Positions 47,501 to 58,543 of a stretch of DNA of 64,000 nt are shown in pieces (position 1 is the first letter of the stretch; every line of letters starts with the position of its first letter). The notes under the pieces are model-generated. The model searched no databases and was not told the DNA's origin. It worked only from the letters and a program-made list of their open reading frames with translations. The translations under genes and the position numbers were made by a program. The DNA lies in assembly GCA_035048815.1 (NCBI GenBank), contig JAUCBN010000014.1:15855501-15919500 (forward strand), read 5' to 3'. Origin of the DNA: Abelmoschus esculentus. Lineage: Eukaryota; Streptophyta; Magnoliopsida; Malvales; Malvaceae.

Positions 47501-49991
47501 AGGAACCAAGACAATTTGCTTGGTGAACATGGAGGAAGCAGCGATGCCAAAGAGTTCGCTCAAAAGCGGCCTGTAAGTTAAACATCCCTTACCAATCAAA
47601 TCTTGTATGGTAAATCTGGAGCACCTTAATTTGTTGCTCCATAACTGATCCATATCACCATCGATTTTTGTGGTCCTAGTTCTAGTTTGTTTGCGTATAA
47701 GTTATAACATGTTTGTTTTGTGTTTGAATTCCTAATGCAGCCATCTGAGGACCGACAATTGTCAAATTCCATCAGTGAGTATACTTGATCATGCTTTATA
47801 CACTATTGATCTGAATTTAATATTGCTGTTGCAACTAGTTATTTTATTATAAGAGCAATTTGTATTGCAGATTCCCAGTCATTATTGAATGACAAGTATG
47901 ATGGGGTTGATAAATCTGTGCCATCTGCAAATTCTACTACTCATCCTCAATCTAACTCTATATCGAAGGTTGGTGAAAAACCTGCTTCTGCTGGTGAACT
48001 CTCTGAGGGTTCAGCCTCTAGCAAAGTAACCGGCGAAACACATTCTGTAAACTCCTGTGGACAACCTGGTAGTTCTACAACATCAAATTCAGATTCTGTT
48101 GCTGCTGTCTCAGCATCTAGTGCTCCTGGCTTATCACCAAGTTCATCGATGGGCTCATTATCCTCCGAGAAGTCAACACTGAACCCCCATGCAAAGGTTT
48201 GTTATCTTTCTTTTCTTACTTTCCAGTGCACGATAAGCCGACTCCAAGACTTGTAGATTTTAACCATGAAGAGTCTTAACTGTTCTATTGTTTACCACTT
48301 TACCTTTTAACATGATTATTTGTTGCTTGCCTTATGTTGTCTTTTCACACACCTTAATGTTATCAGGAATTCAAACTCAACCCTAATGCAAAGAGTTTCA
48401 AACCATTTCAAACATCTGTTAGGCCTCCGTCCCCAGTCTCTGATGGTTCATTCTACTATCAAACACAAGTGTCTCCTGTACCACATATGCACATGCCTGT
48501 TAATTTCGGGGTAAGCTGCTTAATTGTAACTGCAATTGTTATGAACACTGATTTTGCAAGCAAGAACGGAACTCTTGCGTCACCGGAGGCTGTTTATGAA
48601 TAAAAATACTCCCATGTCACTGCACATTGAAATTCCAAAATCTCATTTCCATTGTCTTCCTTTGTTACTACTTGCATCATGTATCAATTAATGACCAATA
48701 CTTATGTTGTTTATTCTCCTCAGTTAATGCATGTTATGTGACCCTCCAGGGAACTTCAAATACATGGAAAAACTTAGAAAAATTGAACATGCCCATGTAG
48801 GACACATTCCCGTGTATCTCACATTCACAGTTGAGTCTGGATATGGAGACTGATACATAATAAATTAATTCTGGAACTCTGATTTATGATTGTATGTAAA
48901 CCTCTAATCTCTAAGGGGATTTTTCAGTTCCGATGTTGCATTATTCTTTAATAGAACTCATTCCAGCATTGAGATATCCAAGTCAAGGAAAAAGTGAACA
49001 GTAAACAGTATAGTGATATATCGTCTATTTTCCCCTCTGCTTGTTATTACATTTTTGCGGGTTAATGGTTTAGGTGGGATTAACTTAGTTTTTTACATGG
49101 AATGGGAAAACTACTTGCTGGATTCAACGTTCTTATTTAGGTGTAGCCGTGACCTTTTTCCTGTCAATAGGAAATTCACTGAAACCCGTAACCTCTTCTA
49201 ATAAATAGTCTTGTATTCATTAATTTTTAACAGGATGCAACATCACTAAGCATCATAATTTAATAAACTTTGGTACATGTCCTTATCTATTAAGATTCAC
49301 TTCTATTGTAGATTTGTCCTTTTCTTTTCAATCCAAACTATGTTCTTGTTAATCTACATTTTTATCATTGTCAATGATCACATTGTTTTTGTAGATTGGA
49401 CCCTCCTTTCCCGGACACCAGCCTGTTGTGTTCAACCCACAGGTGGCACCCATGCAATCACCGCAAGCATATTTTCATCCAACCGGGCCTCAGGTGGGAA
49501 ACTTAGCATTAACTTGATATTAAGTTATTGACCCATCACGATATGCTTATTTATATTTTTCAAAATTGCAGTATGGGCAGCAGATGCTTCTTGGGCAACG
49601 ACCTGTGATGTACTACCAACCGGTAAGTGGTTCTGAAAATTCTCCAAGTTTGTGTAGATTCGTTGGGTCAATTGTTTTTAGCATGACGATTACAACCACT
49701 CATAAATCTGCATTCGTAGAACACAATCCCATTTTGCAAATGATGCTTCCCTGAGAGTAGTATTAGTAAGAACCTTTGTAGGTTTGCCGAGGAGAGAAAA
49801 TAGTATGTTACTTTAACTCTCAATTTTAGCTAAAATACTTTAGGGGTTAGGGTTCTCCAACTATACGAAACGATTTAGCAAATCCGTGTTGGACTCATAA
49901 AGAACATTCTTCCAGTTCCACATCCTGGTATCCTGATAGAAATGAAACCATGTTTTTGCAGGAAATGCAGTACAAAGGACGGGATTATTAA
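44530..49991 (+). CDS. Ataxin-2 homolog, PABP-interacting CID3/CID4-like protein
   Basis: Fourteen coding exons join in frame: 44530-44668, 44737-44898, 45049-45185, 45401-45591, 46167-46344, 46437-46676, 47188-47318, 47503-47572, 47741-47774, 47871-48196, 48367-48510, 49395-49493, 49572-49622 and 49962-49991, giving 643 aa. A LsmA-type domain (DRLVYLTTCLIGHMVEVQVK, about 58-110) is followed by LsmAD (FDEELYTTKLERG onward, about 222-260). The middle is Ser-rich and disordered. A PAM2 region crosses the exon 11/12 junction as two overlapping copies, LNPHAKEF and LNPNAKSFKPF. The tail ends PVMYYQP then EMQYKGRDY, with the last nine codons on a separate exon. Plant CID3/CID4 proteins bind poly(A)-binding protein through PAM2 and act in mRNA stability and stress granules. 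No lesion is seen. Confidence 0.93.
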
Positions 49992-51320
49992 CCAGTTGTT
50001 TTCTGACAGCATTCTTGAGAGCCCTCGTAAAAGGAATAAAACTTTCGAAAGACTGCTTGGATGAACTCGAAAAATGCCCCCTAGCCGTCCAGGAAAGATC
50101 GATCGTATAGGTTGTCTTCACCACCTCATCCTATATCATGGGAAAATAATTCTTTAAACCCATTATATGCTTTCATTCTCATCCGTGTGTCTTTGATTTC
50201 TACCTTTCCTCAACTAACCTGCACCTTTTCTGATTATAGACCTTTTTGCTTTGTTTTTTGGATTTGGGTGTGTCGAATATAATTATATTCACCTTTTTTA
50301 TTAGTATTTTGGTATTTGTTAGTTTTTTTTTGAAGGGTCGTATCTTCATATTTTATAACGGACACGTGTAGGCGTTTTTATGAAAACTGAAATAATTATT
50401 TGTATTTAATTTTAAGTATTATTAACATGTAAATTAATCATATGTGAATTTTTAGGAACTATGAAATTAATCATATGTTAATAATACTTAAAATTAAATA
50501 CAAAACTTTATTTGAATTGAATTGTGTTAAAAGTCGAGTCCTTCGGTATGATATAATTAAATTCTTATCATTAAACAAATCACCTCGCCTATTTTATTTT
50601 ATTTTTAAATTATATTCTTTGAAAACATTTTAAAACCCTCAAATTAGTGATATCTCCAAATCCTAAAGTTTTAAGGGCCAATTCTAAGTATCATTAACGG
50701 TCAACGTTAAAAAATTAAATAATTACTTAAACTAAAAATTATTTAAACGCATGTGACAATAAAGTGTAAGTTGGCTATTATTGTTTTTCACTATTAAGCC
50801 TTTGAAAAACAATGTTATTTCATAACTATTTTGAGGTTTAATAGATTCCTCCGGCTAATAATATCTCCCCATTGTCTCACTGGACCAAGTTAAATAAATG
50901 AAAACTTTTTTTTTTTACTTTCGATTTTAATCTCAATAATATATTAAATCATAAATGTTTCAATTTAACTTTATTTTATTTTAGTTTTGATATAATTTAA
51001 TCCCCAATTTTACATACTCGATATTCTATTTTATAAGATCATTAGTAAATTAAATTGAGATATTCCAAGGACGTAGTATGGAAGAAAGAACAAGATTTAC
51101 ATTCAAATTCAGATCAAACCTGCAACAAAATTTACATTCTTCATCCTTTTAGCAGCCAGTACAGCAGGCTAAACTTAAAAGATTTATTTTAAATAAACAA
51201 ATATTAAAGCATAATTTGGACGTGTTACTCATTTTCCAAATGAAAATTTGAAAAATAAATCGAACATACTCGTCTGAAACATAAGATTTTGATAGTAAGT
51301 TTTGGCCTAGTGTTATTCAT
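49992..51320. other. Convergent region between CID and SLC25 carrier genes
   Basis: 3' flanks of both genes plus the perfect inverted repeat at 50399-50504. Otherwise AT-rich, with no coding potential seen. Confidence 0.6.
50399..50504. repeat. Perfect 30-bp inverted repeat with 46-nt loop
   Basis: Arms 50399-50428 and 50475-50504 are exact reverse complements over 30 nt. The loop region and right arm also hold a 15-nt direct repeat aaattaatcatatgt (50431-50445 and 50464-50478). It could be a small foldback element or a hairpin-forming transcript segment. Confidence 0.9.
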
Positions 51321-52334
51321 TTACAGCAAGCTCTCATGGTTCTTAGCTGACAATCGTTTCACAAACTCATAAGTAGTGATCATTGTTGTTGCAGACATGG
51401 ACATGGAAGCCCACCTGGGTCCCAAACCTCTATAACAAGCAAGCCAACCTCCCTCTTTAACCAAATTCCTCACGGTTTGACCGATTGTCGGTCCGCGTCG
51501 TCCGTTTTCTTCACCATCGAGGACCTGCAACCGTGTCTTGATTGTATCGAGTGGCATTGTGATCAAAGCTGATATCCCGCCTGCCATTGCTGCGCTCACA
51601 CCTTGGACTGCCATCACAGTTTTCAAATCCGGCCTGATCGTACCTTCCTCGTCTTTTTTCGATAAGTAACATCCAACACCACCCCAAACAAGCCTTTGAG
51701 CAATTGAATAAGATGCCCACCAAACTGCATTGGATGGTGCATATGTCAAAATCGATATCCCAAAGCCTCTGTACAATCCCTTCGGACCATCTCTTCGAAC
51801 TATTTTCCTAAAGGCATCGATCCCGTTTTGGTATCTACAATGTGAACTACAACTGGAATTCGTTCCTTGAACCATTAGCCTCTGGCTAACAACATCAATT
51901 GGGGTCCAAACAAGCTGAGCCGCCATTGCAGCTGTTAATCCAGCAACCGCATTGGCGATCGCGGCCGCAGTCGGTTCGGGTACGCCTAACTTAACCGTGG
52001 CACTCCCTACATTACTCTTGGTTACCTCAAGTGCAGCCATGTAGAGAGCTCGAGCTGGGATTGTTCCCATCAACGAAGTGCCAAAACCGCGGTATAACGC
52101 ACGGAAACCGTCATGTTTAACAATCGAAAACGCCGTCTTGACGCCAGAAATTTGGGATTGAGCAACTTGTTGCCGCGTCTTGACCAAAACTACGGGATAA
52201 AGAGTCGCCGATACGCCGGAAAACAACGCCGCGCCTAAGAAGAAAAACTTGGATTTATCAAGCATTTCCCAATTTATATCCGCCGGTATGTGAATCTCTT
52301 GTGCCGATTCTTCCTCTTCCGCGCTTAAATCCAT
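51321..52334 (-). CDS. Mitochondrial carrier (SLC25) family protein, SLC25A44-like
   Basis: Intronless, 337 aa. The ATG at 52334 (MDLSAEEEESAQEIHIPADI) is preferred to one 13 codons upstream because the sequence from here looks like its plant relatives. Three solute-carrier repeats are visible. Their signature helices carry YPVVLVKTRQQ, TPIDVVSQRLMVQ and MPLDTIKTRLQV. The matching second motifs are GFRALYRGFG, GPKGLYRGFG and GWLACYRGLG. This is a six-helix inner-mitochondrial-membrane transporter. The closest general group is SLC25A44, whose human member carries branched-chain amino acids. The plant substrate is not established. No lesion. Confidence 0.92.
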   Translation of the reverse strand: MDLSAEEEESAQEIHIPADINWEMLDKSKFFFLGAALFSGVSATLYPVVLVKTRQQVAQSQISGVKTAFSIVKHDGFRALYRGFGTSLMGTIPARALYMAALEVTKSNVGSATVKLGVPEPTAAAIANAVAGLTAAMAAQLVWTPIDVVSQRLMVQGTNSSCSSHCRYQNGIDAFRKIVRRDGPKGLYRGFGISILTYAPSNAVWWASYSIAQRLVWGGVGCYLSKKDEEGTIRPDLKTVMAVQGVSAAMAGGISALITMPLDTIKTRLQVLDGEENGRRGPTIGQTVRNLVKEGGWLACYRGLGPRWASMSMSATTMITTYEFVKRLSAKNHESLL

Positions 52335-53698
52335 CTTTGCCACTTTCAATAGATCGAATCCAAAAAAAACCAAATCTCCAAAAACTTTAAAAAGAGAGTA
52401 ATATTATATATGATCGGAAATATGTGAAAAAAATTAACAGTTTAACATTGAAACTATACAAATTAACAAAACCCAACACCACTTAGACTGTGAAAAATCT
52501 GGGTCAGGGTGAGATTAAGAGCATCGATGACTGGATTTTTTTCCTCTTGCGAAACCAGGATTTGGATCGAACGTTAATCAATAGTACATCAATGGGATGA
52601 TCTATCATTTCTTTAACAAAAGAAAGAGAAAAGGGATCGATTCGATCGATGGGGACATACGACGTTTTTCAGCTTACGGGAGAGTCGACCATCGTCGTCA
52701 CCGCCGGCGACGGGGCTCCGGTAAGTACGGATCTCGCAAGAGTTTGGGAAAACGAAATTCTAACAAATCAACAAATACATATTAAGATAGACACGAATAG
52801 AAAATTAGGAATGATTTTAAAGAGAGATTCTTGACAATTGTGACCGGAGATTATCGGTGGGAAAACATGGGGATGAAAGAGAGTGAAAGAAGGTGGAAAC
52901 TGACAAGTGTCAGTTACGGATTTTAGGTATGTATATCCTTTTAAATGGTTTGGTTGTCGGGTCGGGTTATCCTTTTGGTTCTGATTGGCAGGTTGTCTTA
53001 ATTGAATTCGAATTAAGACATTTAAATATCTTTTAGCTGAAATTAATTATCAGTTTTTTTTTGTCTCGTGTGGGTTGTGCTGCAGAGGATTGAGACCCCG
53101 TTTCCCTTGACTGAGGGAGACTGGTGTAGGCTGACGTGTAACTCATATCCATTTGAGCTGAGTTACACGTGATTGGGAACACTTATCACTAAAGTATGTC
53201 CCTGGTATCTTTTTAATTCTTAAATTTAATAATTTTTCTTCTAAATTTTAAACTTTAATTTCAACAAATATTTTATGATTATATTAGTTTTTAAATAATT
53301 TTATAATGCCATATATTTAAATGAATTAAAATTCGGATCAGATTTGATTATTCATTTGAGCTTTATCGATTGTTTTAATGATTACGGGTGATCATTTTTC
53401 ATTCGAATAGTGAGTTTTAATCTGAATAGTGTTCTATGACTAATTATTTGACTTCATATTTGTACATATTCTAAATCGTTCAAAAAAAAGAATGTTTTAT
53501 GTTCGAAATCGTACTTTCTAAGTCAATATAACAATAATAATACTAATCGAATTGAATTTCAATCAACAACGCTATAAATTAAGAAAAAACCCTACCTAAT
53601 AACAGTCTTTCCTTTATTTTTTATTGATTGAATATAATCACATGGAGAAAAACCAGACTTAACTAAGAGAACTGTGATTTAAATAAAGGTTCTGGGAA
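52335..53698. other. Intergenic region between SLC25 carrier and coatomer zeta
   Basis: Carrier leader/promoter (52335-52900), then AT-rich DNA with a 12-bp-arm inverted repeat at 53134-53170. No gene seen. Confidence 0.6.
53134..53170. repeat. Inverted repeat with ACGTG-containing arms
   Basis: Arms acgtgtaactca (53134-53145) and tgagttacacgt (53159-53170) are exact reverse complements around a 13-nt spacer. They lie in a GC-richer patch (53080-53175) unlike the surrounding AT-rich DNA. Confidence 0.85.
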
Positions 53699-55371
53699 TC
53701 ATTTGAGAAGGGTTTTTGTCAAATGTTCACGAGCTGTAGCCAATGCTTGACTTATTGTCTGCAATATTATCAGGAAAATAAACAAAATTAGACATAAAAT
53801 ATACCCAAAGTTCATAACTTTATACATAGTTATATATGAATTATTATCAATATGAACAATTCGGTATTTGTTATTTTTTAACCCTTTAATAACGTACACA
53901 TTTTGTAAATAAATTGTTCGAATCTTAGTGCCTTGGGATTCATATATATCATGGATATTTGGATAGAAAAGTATTATAACAATGTTACCTGTTCAGACAA
54001 TGTTACTGAAGCATCCATGTTCTGTACTGCCACCTTTCCTGCTAGGACATTGGCATCTGTTTCAAGTATCATCCTGGTTCCAGAACAAAATAAATACATG
54101 ATTCTGTTCAGACAATGAACATGACATGATGAATACATACATACATACATACATACATACATACATACATACATACATACATACCCATGATCAACAACTT
54201 CATCAAAACATAGGAAGATAATATCCAAGTTCTCAAGTGCTTCCCTTTTATCAAGGGAGTTCCTACAAAGAAAATTAATAGGAAATAAATCCTTCAAAAA
54301 TATTAATTATTCAGTTTAATCCTTTTTAGTATAAATAAAAGAAAGAAATATACCTCAAAATAAGAGAAATGGCATCAAATAGTCCCTGAAGAACAGTGGC
54401 AAGAACGAGTTCATTTTCATCATCTCCACCAGTTATGAAGAAATGCAGGTCTTGGACAAATTTATAGATCACAATGTTGCTATCAAACATTGTGATCTCA
54501 GCTGCAGTCATGTTTACACAACATGTCAACGATGGATGTCTCGAGATATCTTACTCGGATTCGGTTCGGTATATGTTTGACACGAATACTTTAAGAAAAA
54601 ATTGTCGGAGAAAAATAGTTCTCTATAAGATATATGTAGATTAAAATACTCGTATCGAACATAATATCTAAATCCGAGAAGCGTCGAAATGGACAGAATG
54701 TAATTCAGCTTACCTTCTGTACGAGCGTTTGATTTGAGAGTTCTTGCAAAGAGAGATTTTTCAAAATTTAACTTGGCACTATGTGTTGGCCATTCATCTG
54801 AGTAATACTTAACTGCTACTCGTTTCCCATCGGAGTCCAGAATAAGTATGTTCTTCACTGCTGGGCATGAATTCTATAGAATCCAAACAAATTAACAACA
54901 CTTGTATTCTTAATATATATGCATACATGTATAAGCACCATGATTTTCCGAGATTCATAATTCGATTAAATTAAATCTGAGTTCGAAATGAAACCGAGAT
55001 TTAGTCTACTCGGTTCATGAGATCATTTCGGACTTGAGATTCGAATCCCAACATCTATAACATCTTTTATATATGGGGATAGAACTAGGATGAAACCATA
55101 GGGGGTTAAGTTGCCTAACTTTGAAACTGACAGGGTCCTAAACATTAATTATACCATAAAAGTTGGAGACTAGGACTTAATTCCACTAATTCCAAAAATG
55201 ACAGGTCCTAAAAGAATAATTAAATAAAAAAAAAATCGGGTCCTAAACATGAATCAAATCAGAAAAGTCAGAAAACTATTAAAGAAAGCCAACAGAATAA
55301 AAAATGGAAAATGAAAAGCATGAATAAAGAAAATTAAAGACACGCACCTTAGATAAAAAGAGAGTCGACAT
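53699..55371 (-). CDS. Coatomer (COPI) subunit zeta
   Basis: Six minus-strand exons, 55371-55348, 54873-54714, 54501-54354, 54262-54185, 54073-53989 and 53758-53699, join in frame to 184 aa. The protein starts MSTLFLSKNSCPAVKNILIL and has the longin-like adaptor fold of the small coat subunits (VKYYSDEWP, FEKSLFARTLKS, EITMFDSNIVIYKFVQDLHF, ENELVLATVLQGLFDAISL). It ends REHLTKTLLK. Zeta pairs with gamma-COP in the F-subcomplex of the COPI coat, which drives Golgi-to-ER retrograde vesicles. The first coding exon is only eight codons. The donor of intron 4 lies inside a microsatellite. No coding lesion. Confidence 0.94.
54133..54184. repeat. (ATAC)13 microsatellite forming the coatomer zeta intron 4 donor
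   Basis: Thirteen perfect ATAC units. On the coding strand this is GTAT repeated, and the first two units are the splice donor gtatgt directly after exon 4. The repeat fills 52 of the 111 nt of intron 4. Confidence 0.95.
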
Positions 55372-55896
55372 GTTTGGATGCTGAGAAAATTGCAGTTATT
55401 AGGGTTTTCAGTTGTTTTCTTTTTGGTTAACGTGAAGGAAAAATTTTAAAAGTCATTGGACGAAGAGATTTTTATGTTATTATTTTCCAAAAAAATATCT
55501 GAAATTTGGTCAAACTACTTAGCTAAAACAATGGACAATGAAGAAAAGAACCATTCAACAATTTAATAATAATAATAATAATAACTCATTAACTTGATTT
55601 TAATTATACATATTACATATATCTTTTTAGGAAAATCCAATATATATGCTAATCTTGTTATTTAAACCAGAATAGAATTGATGAACATGAATGCTCGAGG
55701 ACCTAAATGATACAAAACTTATATAAATAACAAATGACAAAAATATATAGAAGGATTTCGATTTTGAACAAAAAAATTAAATACGAAAAATGAGTTCGAG
55801 GAAAATCGATAGTCTTGGTGATAAACCAAACTTATATGTTTAAACTAGATTCGTCTTTGAGATTAAAAAATTCAAAGCTGTTTATATTATTAGGTT
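55372..55896. other. Coatomer zeta promoter and intergenic DNA
   Basis: Contains a ttagggttt element just upstream of the coatomer zeta ATG and an AAT repeat (55564-55584). No coding potential seen. Confidence 0.5.
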
Positions 55897-56180
55897 GACA
55901 TCTTGAACCAGAATGGTTTGAGGTACAAAAACACCATTGAAGCTTTTAAATTCATTCTTCATAATCAAGGATGGAGACAATTGTATGCAGGTTTATGCAT
56001 CAATTTTCAATATATCTATCACCCTTTGTTAAGTTCTTTTATATGAATCTACAAGGCAAATTACCTTGGCATCAAAATAAGTTTTTTTTTTTCCCTTCAA
56101 TTTTGTTGCATGCTGTTCCATCACTAGCCATTGGTCTGACCATGCTTGATGTTAGCCAACAGCTACATTTCCCACAGTAG
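55897..56180 (+). pseudogene. C-terminal remnant of a second SLC25 mitochondrial carrier
   Basis: The text at 55897-56010 reads GLRYKNTIEAFKFILHNQG then WRQLYAGLCINF. That is the loop and GWRQLYAG-type motif of a third carrier repeat. About 95 nt later and in another frame, VPSLAIGLTMLDV appears (56112-56155), matching the last helix (usually VPSVAIGFTVYDV) of CoA/adenine-nucleotide-type carriers. A stop follows at 56178-56180. No start, first two repeats or clean splice sites were found. This differs from the intact SLC25A44-like gene nearby and is not a tandem copy of it. The match is by motif recognition only. Confidence 0.65.
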
Positions 56181-56733
56181 CAGACCTGCTGTTGATTAAA
56201 ACCGAACCCAGACTTCTTAAATGACATTTTTTTCAAGGGTAGTTGCATGAACTAACTTTACCAAGCCTCACTATTCTGCCTCACAATTGTATAGTAGATA
56301 GAAGGATCCATTACCGATCCGTTTTATCCAATATCTCCTCGGACATGAGTAGGAGTTGAATGGACATGCTAAAAGAAAAATGTTAATTACAAAAAAAAAA
56401 ACTACATAATAGAAAAAGAATCTCTTTATTCCTCCGAACAGAATCTTTGAAACCAGACGAGAAATCAAACTTTGAATTGTTCTAAATAGACACAGATCAA
56501 TCCAAATGCAGCTACATTATAAGTAACAAATGACAAGCATTTTCAAAACTCAAGATTTGCAAGTGCTTATGTATCAAAAAGACAATCTAAACATCGGCAT
56601 GCATCTATCTGAATAAAGACCAGGTAGAGTCAACGGAATTAAGCAAAGCTGCTATGGAATTGCTTAGTTGTACCCAATTTCAGGTAGCTTCCAGATTTTA
56701 ATTCTGATGAAAACATCAAAAGAAATCCAGATT
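56181..56733. other. Intergenic region, carrier remnant to bL34m
   Basis: Probably bL34m 3' UTR and AT-rich flank; nothing else seen. Confidence 0.5.
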
Positions 56734-57947
56734 CTAAGCAGTAATTCTTGAACGACCCTTTGCTATTCTTCTAGCAATGACTCGTCTGCCGCCTTTCGTT
56801 GCCTTGCTGTACATGCACGAATAGTAATTATACAAGTCTAAACACTAGAGTGTGAGAGAACAAAACCAAAAATGCAGCTTTTCATCATGTAGAAGAAGGA
56901 ACCATTTTAAAGAAGGGCTATTGAAGGTCAAACGAACTACATTGATACTGTGAATTTCGACATGTCAAAATTTATTGATTCAAAATAAGAGAAGGAAACG
57001 TTTCAAGCTAAATATCCAAGATTCAGGTTTCACAAATCAAACTATGGTTCGAATAAAATAATCAACTACTATGCAGATGCTATGTATTTCAAACGTGTCA
57101 AAAGTTAATGATTCAAATTAAGAAGACATGTTCCCAAGCAAAATTATAATCAACATATCCATGATTCAGTTTTTCCAACTCAAACTATAGTTCAAACAAA
57201 ATTATCAACTACTCCATCGATAGAGTGAATCTCAACATGCCAAAAGTTAATGATTCGAGTTAAGGGAAGGAAACATTACCGAGCGAAAAATCCATGATTC
57301 CTTTTGCGCTTGATAGTACTAGGTTGATATGTTCTCTTGGGGAAACAGAGCATCTCACTTGATGAATCTCCTGAACAAACACAATAAAGGAAGCAAAATG
57401 AATAACAAATTATAGAGCAGCATTAAAGATTCAAACTTTAATCAAGGCATTTTTCAAGCAAACCTTGATGATAATGTATCTATGAAAACAATCAACAATG
57501 AGTTTCCATGACATAAACTAAAACCGATCAATATTATAATTAAATGGAAATTAGCTAAAACATTAACTTCATAAAAAATTACAAATAAATAATAATACAA
57601 CCCATGATTGCAAGCTATAAAAATTACAATTTTCCCACTTCATTTCAAAGCAATCAAAATTCAAAAACATGAGAAAGAGTACCGTCGGGCAAGAAGAAGC
57701 GGAGAGAAGGGAGGCCAGTGGGATAAAGGAACCCCATAGAAGAGACTTGAGAGAAGGAATCGGCTTCGTTTTGAGTCAAATGGAGAGCTGATTTCTGCTT
57801 CAAGAGGGATGGGAACAGCTGGGGAGTGATTAGCAAGCCTTGATTCACGACCCGATGGTTCGTAATAGGGTTCGGGTTGATAAATTGATTCGCGAACACT
57901 CGATTCATCAACAAAGCTCCGTTTTTAATTAGGGATTTCGTCGCCAT
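56734..57947 (-). CDS. Mitochondrial ribosomal protein bL34m
   Basis: Three minus-strand exons, 57947-57683, 57370-57280 and 56806-56734, join in frame to 142 aa. The last ~45 residues are a complete bacterial-type L34: KRTYQPSTIKRKRNHGFFAR, then KATKGGRRVIARRIAKGRSR. The preceding ~95 residues start MATKSLIKNGALLMNRVFAN and are rich in Arg/Ser/Asn without acidic runs at first, as expected of a mitochondrial presequence. L34 is a small basic protein of the large ribosomal subunit. The L34 core is split by an intron inside the conserved Arg codon of FFARKATKGG. No lesion. Confidence 0.93.
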
Positions 57948-58543
57948 TTTTTCTTTCTTATTTTCTCCGTTGAAGAACTGGTTTTTCTGATAAAACCCTA
58001 GCTGCTCTAGAGAAGGAATGAGAAAGGAAGTGAAGGTAGTTAATGGGTCGACCAGTTAAGGCCCAACCAAGTTGATTTGGGCTTTAATTTAATTTTGGAA
58101 TGTTTTATAATTCTAAAGGTTTTGTGAGAAATTAGAAAATTTTAGTTTTTTTTTATATTTTATTTAAGTAATATTAATATTTTAAAAATTAAAAAAAATC
58201 AAAATCAAAACCACATGGAGTTGAATGATAGATATTAGAGAATTACTATCTTTTTAATAATTTTAAGGTAATTATAAATAAAATATTATAATATTTATTA
58301 TTCACAAAATAAAATGGACCTCAACAATAAAATTCATTGTTGTAGTAATTATAAGTATTGCAGTTTCAAAAAATAAGAATACTTATTATTGAGGGAAGCA
58401 CAAGGTCGCATAATTTCAGACCATGCTATTTCCTTGTATCAAAAGCTAATGAAAAAAAGAAAACAACCAAACTTGATGATTTCTATATAGAGAAGTTAAA
58501 CAATGATGCAAAAAGGACAATAATTTCCAGATTTCCGAGGTCT
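57948..58543. other. bL34m promoter and SurE 3' flank
   Basis: Apart from the promoter motifs above, AT-rich with no coding potential. Confidence 0.55.
57993..58083 (-). promoter_or_regulatory. Telo-box and two site II cores upstream of bL34m
   Basis: AAACCCTA (57993-58000, on +), GGCCCA (58060-58065) and TGGGCT (58078-58083) lie 45-140 bp before the bL34m ATG. The combination is typical of plant ribosomal-protein and mitochondrial-biogenesis promoters and is shared with the bL20 gene in this window. Confidence 0.5.

Noticed and set aside
52597..52834. Short overlapping open frames upstream of the SLC25 carrier
   Set aside because: No homology and overlapping frames; they lie in the carrier leader/promoter.
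55037..55052. tRNA-like gattcgaatccc stretch
   Set aside because: No acceptor stem, D-arm or anticodon arm could be formed around it.
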